DNA from: Immundisolibacterales bacterium
Lineage (GTDB): Bacteria > Pseudomonadota > Gammaproteobacteria > HK1
Direction of reading: 5' to 3'
DNA: 61,144 nucleotides
NCBI GenBank assembly: GCA_026712715.1
Contig: JAPOPW010000067.1
Coordinates: 1-61,144, forward strand
The position numbers and the translations under genes were made by a program. Numbering within the stretch: position 1 is the first letter of the stretch; each line of letters opens with the position of its first letter. Of this stretch, positions 54,886 to 61,144 are shown one piece after another. Below the pieces are notes generated by a model that saw nothing but the letters and a program-made list of their open reading frames with translations, made no database searches and was not told where the DNA came from.

Positions 54886-55896
54886 ATGCGTGTCCACGTC
54901 AAGAACAACCATGCGTCCCCGGAGACGTTTCCGCCGACTCCGGAAGGCGAGGCGGTGTTCACCATTACCCGCGAGCGCTTCGATGCCGCCGCGGCCCGGT
55001 ACCCGCAGGTGTCGCAGCATCTGGACGTGTGCATCGACTGGGACCTCGACCGCTTCGAGAGCTCGATGCGCACCGCCGAGGTGCTGGTCACGTGGGACCT
55101 CCCCACCGCGAATCTGAGCCGGGTCGCTCCCAATTTGCGCCTGATCCACATAATCGGCGCCGGAGTGGAGCACCTGTGTCCCATGGACTGGGTGCCCGAC
55201 GGCGTCACCGTCGTCAACAACCGCGGTGCGCACGCCGACAAGGCGGGCGAGTTCGGTCTGATGGCGGTGCTGATGCTCCACAACCGCTTGCCGGCCATCA
55301 TCGGCAACCAGCGCCGCGCGCGCTGGGAGTCGCTGTATTCGACCCCGATCGCGGGGAAGACGCTGCTCGTGATCGGCACCGGCAGCATCGGCGCCTCGGT
55401 CGCACGGCGCTGCCGGTCCCTTCGCATGCGGGTGCTCGGCGTGTCCCGGCACGGCCGCCCGCTCGATGCGGTGGAGGAGATGCACACCACCGATCGCCTC
55501 GACGAGCTTCTCCCGCAGGCGGACTTCGTGCTCGTTGCGGTCCCGCTTACCCCGGAGACGCGCGACCTCCTCGATGCGCGCCGGCAGTCGCTGATGAAGC
55601 CCGGTGCAGGCGTGGTGAACTTCGGCAGGGCGGCGACGGTGGACTACGAAGCGCTCGCCGCCAACCTGCGAAACGGACTTCTCTCGGGTGCGGTGCTTGA
55701 CGTCTTCGACCCCGAGCCGTTGCCCCCCGGCTCGTTCCTGTGGAGCGTCCCCAACCTCGTGCTCACCCCCCACGTCTCCGCCGACGACGGCGACTCCTAC
55801 GTCGCGCTGACCCTGGAGCTGGTGTTCCGGAACCTGGAGCGGCATCTCGACGGCCGGCCGCTTCTGAACGTGGTGCGGCCCGAGCTCGGGTACTGA
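54886..55896 (+). CDS. D-isomer-specific 2-hydroxyacid dehydrogenase
   Basis: A 336-residue NAD(P)-dependent dehydrogenase. GTGSIGASVARR is the dinucleotide motif; catalytic residues are R in NFGRAATVDY (region), E in VFDPEPLPPG and H in LTPHVSADDG. The start ATG is five bases past the oxygenase stop; together they form an operon. The pair suggests oxidation of an aromatic or side-chain hydroxyacid. Confidence 0.92.
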   Translation: MRVHVKNNHASPETFPPTPEGEAVFTITRERFDAAAARYPQVSQHLDVCIDWDLDRFESSMRTAEVLVTWDLPTANLSRVAPNLRLIHIIGAGVEHLCPMDWVPDGVTVVNNRGAHADKAGEFGLMAVLMLHNRLPAIIGNQRRARWESLYSTPIAGKTLLVIGTGSIGASVARRCRSLRMRVLGVSRHGRPLDAVEEMHTTDRLDELLPQADFVLVAVPLTPETRDLLDARRQSLMKPGAGVVNFGRAATVDYEALAANLRNGLLSGAVLDVFDPEPLPPGSFLWSVPNLVLTPHVSADDGDSYVALTLELVFRNLERHLDGRPLLNVVRPELGY

Positions 55897-56076
55897 GCCG
55901 ATGCTCCCACGATTAAGCCGGGGCCCTCGCAACGACCCGCACCTCGTCCGGAGGGCGGACGCGACCGGTGCGTACCGCGGCGCAACGAAGCCCGCGAGGG
56001 AGCCAGTGGCGCCGCTCGTGGTCAGGGTCGTCTTGCTTTCGCAGCGTTCCCCGGCCTCGCGCGCTGCCTGGCGGGA

Positions 56077-56097
56077 ACCGGCCGCGCGTCGGCCGGT
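56077..56097. terminator. small hairpin between convergent genes
   Basis: ACCGGCCG and CGGCCGGT form an 8-base stem with a 5-base loop between the dehydrogenase gene and the convergent sensor gene. No T-run. The rest of the 260 bases shows nothing. Confidence 0.35.
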
Positions 56098-56156
56098 GCG
56101 AGCCCGCAACCGTGCGCTCCGGACGGGAGCGGACGCGAATCGACCCTTGCGCTTGC

Positions 56157-57488
56157 CTACAGGTTGTGCACCGGATGGGGCAAGGGCTGCGGATCGGGCC
56201 GACTCGCGGCGATGGCTCGCGAGAGCCGGCGAACGAGCAGCCACACGATTCCGAGACACACTACGAGCACCCCGAATCCGCCCACCGCACCCGCGACACC
56301 CAGGCGAAATGGCCACTCCTGCATCGCCCGCATCGTCTCGTCCAGGAACCCGAACGCCTGCTTCATCCCGCTCGGTTCGCCCCTGACCTGCACGGCCCAG
56401 CCAAGCCCGGAGAATCCCGATCGCAGCGACCAGTAGGAGGACAGACCCGCGGTGTGCGCGAACCCCACCACATCACCGCCCGCGGCCAGGTATCCCGTGC
56501 GATCGTCGGGGGGGACCTCCACCGGATTGAACTTGTCCGACTTGATCCGGTCGGGCGCGTGTCCCGACGCCGTGTCGACAATCGCGTGACCTCCCGGATC
56601 GAAGACCGAGATCTCGATTCCGGATACCGACTGGACGGTCGTGTCCATGAGCGTCTGCACGTCGTTGATTCCGAGAAGAACTTTCAGGACCCCGAGCCGT
56701 TCACCCGACATGGGATCCTCCACCGGGACCCCGATTGCCATCGAGAGCTCTCGCGTGCGGCGATCGTACTCCACCGCGCCGAGATGCAGCCCCTCCGTCC
56801 ACGCTCCCTGCCACCACAGCTCGTCGCGCTGCACGAAGTCGAGAGCGGCGTGAGTCATGGCGACGTTGTAACCGAACTGGTCGGTGAGCGTTGCCTCCAG
56901 GAAGAAGGGGTTCGTCGAGAGATGATGGAGAAGGTACAGGTCCACCTCGGGGAACAGCCCAAGCGACCGGACGGCACCCATCTCGGCCTCGACCTCGTAG
57001 ATCTTCTTGTCGCCGAACCCCCTCGCCCGATGCTCCCCGCCCGCCCGTCTCGCCGCGTTTACCAGGCTCGGGGTCGACGCGAGCGACTTTGCATCGAGCA
57101 AACGTTCGACGAAGAAAGAGTCCAGGCCCTGTGCGGCGTGGAGTGCATGGGCGCGAAGCGTCGTGCCGTAGGACGCGAGGGCGAGCTCGTCACGTGTCTG
57201 CGAGAGGTCCGCGGTCAATGGCTCGAGTGTCTGGCGCAGCCACGCCGCGCCGAGAGCTATCGCGACGACGAGAGGAAGGACGAAGCTGAGGCCGACGACG
57301 GAGAACAGCAGTCGCCGCGAGGGTAGATCGCCGGATGCCGACCGAGCGTTCTGAAATCTCCGGGCACTCTTGGAGCTGGCTCCCGGACGAGGCGGCGGCC
57401 GCCTCCCAAAGTCACTTCGGAACTTATTTCCGTTTGATTCGGATGATCTCTTATTCTCGTCCGACTTGACTTCGACGTAGTCATTCAT
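56157..57488 (-). CDS. membrane-bound extracytoplasmic sensor protein of unknown output
   Basis: A 443-residue protein with two membrane segments: one at about 60-85 (LLFSVVGLSFVLPLVVAIAL) and one at about 400-425 (LGVAGAVGGFGVLVVCLGIVWLL). Between them lies a 300-residue periplasmic part with the layout of a double Cache ligand-binding domain, ending WSLRSGFSGLGWAVQV. Only about 20 residues follow the second helix, so no HAMP, kinase, GGDEF or methyl-accepting domain exists. The N-terminal 55 residues are cytoplasmic and basic. A TAAGGAG site lies seven bases before the ATG at 57488. Confidence 0.75.
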   Translation of the reverse strand: MNDYVEVKSDENKRSSESNGNKFRSDFGRRPPPRPGASSKSARRFQNARSASGDLPSRRLLFSVVGLSFVLPLVVAIALGAAWLRQTLEPLTADLSQTRDELALASYGTTLRAHALHAAQGLDSFFVERLLDAKSLASTPSLVNAARRAGGEHRARGFGDKKIYEVEAEMGAVRSLGLFPEVDLYLLHHLSTNPFFLEATLTDQFGYNVAMTHAALDFVQRDELWWQGAWTEGLHLGAVEYDRRTRELSMAIGVPVEDPMSGERLGVLKVLLGINDVQTLMDTTVQSVSGIEISVFDPGGHAIVDTASGHAPDRIKSDKFNPVEVPPDDRTGYLAAGGDVVGFAHTAGLSSYWSLRSGFSGLGWAVQVRGEPSGMKQAFGFLDETMRAMQEWPFRLGVAGAVGGFGVLVVCLGIVWLLVRRLSRAIAASRPDPQPLPHPVHNL

Positions 57489-58191
57489 CGCCCAACTCCT
57501 TAGCGACGGGAATACAGTTTGCCGCATGTTCGACCGAAAGTTAAATCGGAGAGCCGGGGACCGGGGCGCTACCGGTGCGAAGAGTCGTGCCGGCAGATCG
57601 TCGCTGCGGACACGATTGGAAGCGTGAGGCCGACCGGGCACGACGCGGCACGGGGTCGGATGCGCTCGCGGGACGACGCCTTGCCGCGGAATTCCACGCT
57701 GCGGCGATGAAGCCCGGGGCAAAGGCCGTGCGACGAGTGGGTCCTCCTCACGCGCCGCGCCGTGCTGCGCCGCGTTCCACCTCACGCGCCGCCGGTGAGG
57801 GCGACGGCGAGTCCGGACGAGCCGCGCCGGTCGCTGGCCGGCCGTCTGCCCGCAGCCAGCGGGGAGCACCCGATTGGCTGGCGCGAGGAGGCGTTTTTGG
57901 CGAGCACGGACAGATGAAACGATCGGGAATCTCGGTTTATGATGGGTGCACGAGAAATCAACCGAGAATGATGGTTCCAAGTATGTCGCATGGAGCGCAT
58001 GAACCGAGCCACATGGGGCCGGGTCGAAGAAGCGGGCATGCCCGCATCGGCGGCGGTCCCTTTTCGGGTTCAGGTACCTTGCGGACCAGCCGTTCTTCCC
58101 GGTTTCGGCCGGCCGGGCGAATCGAGCCGTTCGCGGCCAAGCCGATCGGGCCTCTTATAGCAGTCTTGGCGACAAGACGAGGAGAGGTCGC
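57489..58191. other. intergenic region without a recognisable gene
   Basis: 703 bases between the divergent sensor and Sel1/FGE genes. Open frames here are Arg/Ala-rich and have no family features. Parts are AT-richer than the surroundings, including a TATGAT at 57938-57943 that could be a -10 box. No tRNA, riboswitch or other RNA fold was recognised. Confidence 0.4.
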
Positions 58192-59709
58192 GTGAAGAGG
58201 ACGCGGAGTGTTGCGGTCGTGATCCTCTTCGCGTTTTCCGTGCAGTTCGCGCACGCGGACGACTTCGCGGCGGGCGCCGAGGCATATGCGAAGGGCAATT
58301 TCGAGGCCGCCTTCGCCAAATGGCTGGTTCTCGCCACACAGGGAGACCTGCGAGCCCAGTACAGGCTTGCGCAGATGTTCTCGGAGGGAATCGGGGTCGC
58401 GCAGGACGAGAAGGCCGCCCTGCAATGGTACCTGCACGCTGCGGAGCTGGGATCGGTCGAGGCCCGGTACGATCTCGCGCTGATGTACTCGCTCGGGCGC
58501 GGCACGCCCGCGGACTACGCCCGGGCGGCCTACTGGTACGGCCGGCTCGCCGAGGAGGGGCACGCCACCGCCCAGCATCTGCTGGCCCGAATGTACGAGG
58601 ACGGGAAGGGCGTCGTGAAGGACGTGCCGCGGGCCGTCTTCTGGTACCGTCGCGCCGCCGAGCAAGGATATGTGGATTCGCAGGCGAAGCTCGGGCGGAT
58701 GTACGCGGAGGGCTACGGGGTGGCCAGGGATCCGGTGCAGGCCTGGGTGTGGTTCGATCTCGCGGCGGCGCGCGGCGACGACGAGGCGGCCAGAGAGCGC
58801 ACGCGAATCCGACTTCGCCTGGACCAGAAGGAGCTTGCCGATGCAATGGAGCTCAGCCGCGAGCTCAACCGATTGCCCGTCGCGCCTCGCGACGGGTCCG
58901 AGGTCCCGCTCGAGCTTGCCGCGGGTCCCGAAATGATGCGCATCGAATCCGGATGCTTCTCGATGGGAAGCGTCGTGGGCGAATCCGGACGTCATGAGAA
59001 CGAGATCCCGCACTCGGTGTGCGTCGACGACTATTCCATTTCCCGCTTCGAGGTAACCCGCGGACAATACTCCGCCTTCGTGGACGAGACCGGACATGCC
59101 ACGCGCGGGGGCTGCCACGTGTTTCGCGACGCGGGGTGGACGCTTGGCGCCGGGAATTCATGGCGTGATCCCGGATTCGAACAAACCGACGAACACCCCG
59201 CGGCGTGTGTGAGCCGGGACGACGCAATGGCCTACGCGCGCTGGCTCTCGCAGCGACAGGGACGGAGCTATCGGCTCCCGACCGAGGCGGAGTGGGAGTA
59301 TGCTGCGCGCACCGGACAGGGCAGTGCCCGCCCCTGGGGCGACGACCCCGACCAGGCCTGTCGCTGGGCGAATGTCGGCGATCGCGATCTTCACCGTCAC
59401 TATCCCGACTGGCCGTGGACGATCCACGCCTGTGAAGACGGACACGTTTACACTGCGCCGGTAGGCAGCTTCGGCGAGAGCGGTTACGGCCTCCACGACC
59501 TCATGGGCAACGTCTGGGAGTGGACCTGCTCGACATACGATGCGGAATATGGGGGCGCGGAGCTTCGCTGCACCTCCAATGCCGGAGGTGCCGTCGCGCG
59601 GGGCGGGTCGTGGAGCAACTCGCCTCGTTGGGTACGATCGGCGGGCCGCTTTGCAAGCCGTTCCGACATGCGCTTCGACCTGGTCGGATTTCGCCTGGCC
59701 CACGATTGA
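58192..59709 (+). CDS. exported Sel1-repeat and FGE/C-type-lectin-fold protein
   Basis: A 505-residue protein with a signal peptide (RTRSVAVVILFAFSVQFAHA). Residues 40-205 hold about four Sel1-type repeats of the pattern A..LA.MY..G.GV..D..A..WY..AA..G. Residues 243-505 form an FGE-sulfatase/C-type-lectin fold (LPTEAEWEYAARTG, YGLHDLMGNVWEWTC, GGSWSNSPRWVRSAGR, VGFRLAHD). The Cys that make true formylglycine-generating enzyme active are absent, so it is a ligand-binding or structural fold. GTG start with a GAGGAGAGG site. The FimV-like gene follows in the same direction. Confidence 0.88.
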   Translation: MKRTRSVAVVILFAFSVQFAHADDFAAGAEAYAKGNFEAAFAKWLVLATQGDLRAQYRLAQMFSEGIGVAQDEKAALQWYLHAAELGSVEARYDLALMYSLGRGTPADYARAAYWYGRLAEEGHATAQHLLARMYEDGKGVVKDVPRAVFWYRRAAEQGYVDSQAKLGRMYAEGYGVARDPVQAWVWFDLAAARGDDEAARERTRIRLRLDQKELADAMELSRELNRLPVAPRDGSEVPLELAAGPEMMRIESGCFSMGSVVGESGRHENEIPHSVCVDDYSISRFEVTRGQYSAFVDETGHATRGGCHVFRDAGWTLGAGNSWRDPGFEQTDEHPAACVSRDDAMAYARWLSQRQGRSYRLPTEAEWEYAARTGQGSARPWGDDPDQACRWANVGDRDLHRHYPDWPWTIHACEDGHVYTAPVGSFGESGYGLHDLMGNVWEWTCSTYDAEYGGAELRCTSNAGGAVARGGSWSNSPRWVRSAGRFASRSDMRFDLVGFRLAHD

Positions 59710-59743
59710 ACATCGTGTCCACATTCCTTTCGAGGGACTCGAC

Positions 59744-61144
59744 TTGATTCGCAGCTCCTTGCTCGTCCTCGCGGCAATCACCGCCGTCGGCGCGCCACTT
59801 TCCGCCCTTGCCGAGTGTTTCGGGCCGGTCGGACGCACCGATACCCTGTGGCTGGTCGCGATCAAGCTCAGACCCGACCCATCGGTCAGCCCACAGCGCA
59901 TGATGCTGGCCCTCCTCGAGGAGAACCCCCAGGCGTTCACCGCCGACAACGTCAACGCGCTGAGCGCCGGTTCGGTTCTCTGTTCCGAGAATACGGACAC
60001 CTTCGAGTTCGACGATCGCGAGGCGGTCGAGGAAATTCGCCGCCACAACCGGGAATGGCAAACCGGCCGGGTAGCCGGCAGCGTAGACGTGGCGCCGGCC
60101 GAGACGACGCCCGAGCCGCGGACGGAATCGGGAGTCTCGCGGACCGTGGTTCCCGCACCCGCATCCGCACCCGCACCCGCATCCCAGACCGCAACCGCGA
60201 CCGTAGTCGAACCGCAATCCGAAGTCGTGGAGGGAACATCCGACACCGGGCAGCAGCAGGACGAGGCGCTCGATCTCGACGCGATGACCGCGGCATTCGA
60301 GTCGCGGCTCGCACGGATGGAGGACCGGATCGAAGAGCTGGAGTCCCGCCGGACGGACCTGCAGGCACCACGGGTGTCCGAGCTCACGTCGAAGGTGCAG
60401 CGGCTGGAGACTACGCTCCTGGGGGCACTGCTGCGACTCGACCGTTCGGAACGGGAGGTCACGCGTCTGCGGGCCCTGGTGTCGACATCCGCGGTCGAGG
60501 ACGCGCTCGCATCCCTCGAGTCGCGACTTTCGGAGCTGGATGCGGCCATGGAGCAAATGCGTTCCGCTGCGCCTGCCCTGTCCGATGAAATCGGGGCGGT
60601 CTCGCAGGACGTCTCGCGCCTGGGCGAGGATTTCGCGCTGCTCGGTCTGCGGTCTGCTCACAACGAAGAACAGATCAGGGCCGTCGTCACTCTGCTCGAA
60701 GCCGAGAGCGAGGCGATAGAAGAATTCAAGTCGAAATTGCGTCGATCGCTTCATCTCATATCCTCCGTCGCGCCTCCCGGCAAAGCGATACGCGGGTTCG
60801 AGCCACCTCGTGCGCTGTCGAAGGACCGGCCAGCCGTTCCGGCAGCGCCTCCCGCGGCGTCCGGCGTGCGAGGGACGCCCGGGCCGACCATCGCTCTGCA
60901 AGACGCCGAGGCCGCGATGGAGCCCATGCCCACCCCGGCACCGGGCGGCGCACCGGCCGCGATGGAGCCCATGCCCACTCCGGCACCGGGCGGCACCCAG
61001 GCCGCGATGGAGCCCATGCCCACTCCGGCACCGGGCGGCGCACCGGCCGCGATGGAGCCCATGCCCACCCCGGCACCGGGCGGCGCACCGGCCGCGATGG
61101 AGCCCATGCCCACTCCGGCACCGGGCGGCACCCAGGCCGCGATG
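59744..61144 (+). CDS. fimV: FimV-type protein, truncated by the window edge
   Basis: The visible 467 codons start with a signal peptide (SSLLVLAAITAVGAPLSALA), then a FimV N-terminal domain (CFGPVGRTDTLWLVAIKLRP, SVSPQRMMLALLEENPQAF, NALSAGSVLC). FimV proteins link peptidoglycan to cell-pole organisation and type IV pili. A charged coiled-coil follows (about residues 180-340, e.g. ESRLARMEDRIEELESR), then a Pro-rich repeat. The LysM, membrane and C-terminal parts are outside. TTG at 59744 with GAGGG seven bases upstream. The gene continues past 61144. Confidence 0.85.
   Translation, partial: MIRSSLLVLAAITAVGAPLSALAECFGPVGRTDTLWLVAIKLRPDPSVSPQRMMLALLEENPQAFTADNVNALSAGSVLCSENTDTFEFDDREAVEEIRRHNREWQTGRVAGSVDVAPAETTPEPRTESGVSRTVVPAPASAPAPASQTATATVVEPQSEVVEGTSDTGQQQDEALDLDAMTAAFESRLARMEDRIEELESRRTDLQAPRVSELTSKVQRLETTLLGALLRLDRSEREVTRLRALVSTSAVEDALASLESRLSELDAAMEQMRSAAPALSDEIGAVSQDVSRLGEDFALLGLRSAHNEEQIRAVVTLLEAESEAIEEFKSKLRRSLHLISSVAPPGKAIRGFEPPRALSKDRPAVPAAPPAASGVRGTPGPTIALQDAEAAMEPMPTPAPGGAPAAMEPMPTPAPGGTQAAMEPMPTPAPGGAPAAMEPMPTPAPGGAPAAMEPMPTPAPGGTQAAM
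60911..61144 (+). repeat. 45-bp in-frame tandem repeat
   Basis: Five complete 45-base units (60911, 60956, 61001, 61046, 61091) and a start of a sixth at 61136 encode AAMEPMPTPAPGGAP or the variant ending GTQ. Units 1-2 and 4-5 are identical 90-base pairs, which points to recent duplication. The array runs out of the window. It probably forms an extended Pro-rich spacer in the periplasm. Confidence 0.95.

Noticed and set aside
57575..58195. 206-codon open frame before the Sel1/FGE gene
   Set aside because: Arg/Ala-rich, no ribosome-binding site, no domain, and it overlaps the leader of a clear gene.
59595..59706. Active diversity-generating retroelement
   Set aside because: Only the target-like domain is present; no template repeat or reverse transcriptase in the window, so kept as a finding to check and not annotated as a system.
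60751..61131. Repetitive minus-strand frame MPPGAGVGMGSIAA...
   Set aside because: It is the reverse reading of the fimV-like repeat; the forward frame has signal peptide, ribosome-binding site and a known domain.
1..61144. tRNA, rRNA or CRISPR array
   Set aside because: No cloverleaf-like sequence with conserved TTCGA loop and no spaced short palindromic repeat was seen in the intergenic regions.

Overview
The window is a very GC-rich bacterial chromosome segment, densely packed with genes on both strands. A gammaproteobacterium is the best reading: the conserved block rpmH-rnpA-yidD-yidC-mnmE is present, a FimV-type protein lies at the right edge, and electron-transfer flavoprotein (ETF) dehydrogenases, TRAP and polyamine-type ABC uptake systems and many FAD oxidoreductases are frequent. 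The gene mix suits a heterotroph, perhaps marine or host-associated, that lives on small organic acids and amines. The genus cannot be told from the sequence.

Layout. (1) 1-6.9 kb: surface polysaccharide genes on the minus strand (sugar-hydrolase-like protein, LPS-type kinase, family 4 glycosyltransferase, ManC, a small exported protein and RmlD). The left edge may carry an insertion-sequence end that cuts the first gene. (2) 6.9-10.9 kb: housekeeping block mnmE-yidC-yidD-rnpA-rpmH with a clear sigma-70 promoter. (3) 11-14.3 kb: an Fe-S (CCG-domain) oxidoreductase divergent from etfB-etfA. (4) 14.3-16.6 kb: peroxiredoxin, a Trm112-like protein, RidA and a methyltransferase. (5) 16.7-23.7 kb: a substrate-use operon of an alpha/beta hydrolase, an enolase-superfamily enzyme and a PotDABC-type ABC importer, then a convergent EamA transporter. 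(6) 23.8-31.2 kb: IlvE, ETF-ubiquinone oxidoreductase, a long acyl-CoA dehydrogenase, the fluoride channel CrcB, a D-amino-acid-oxidase-fold enzyme and a YbaK protein. (7) 31.2-40.8 kb: a SucCD-like acid-CoA ligase with an SDR, an aldo/keto reductase, an FMO-like enzyme, an OsmC protein and a TRAP transporter (DctPQM). (8) 41-51.3 kb: FAD oxidoreductases, a MazE/PIN toxin-antitoxin pair, SDR, GMC oxidoreductase, a zincless Fpg glycosylase, an aromatic-CoA-type monooxygenase, alcohol dehydrogenase, ABM protein, exonuclease III and PhzF. (9) 51.3-53.1 kb: a scar of broken defence genes (nuclease fragment, then pieces resembling DISARM DrmA and DrmB). (10) 53.2-55.9 kb: a Rieske oxygenase with a D-2-hydroxyacid dehydrogenase. 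(11) 56.1-61.1 kb: a membrane sensor without output domain, a Sel1-repeat/FGE-fold exported protein and a FimV-like protein ending in 45-bp tandem repeats that run off the window.

How the parts work together. The ETF genes (EtfA, EtfB, ETF-QO and probably the CCG protein) form a route from flavin dehydrogenases such as the acyl-CoA dehydrogenase to the quinone pool. The two uptake systems sit beside oxidoreductases that probably process the imported compounds. The defence scar and the toxin-antitoxin pair mark places where accessory DNA has come and gone. I saw no rRNA, tRNA, CRISPR array, intact transposase or reverse transcriptase.
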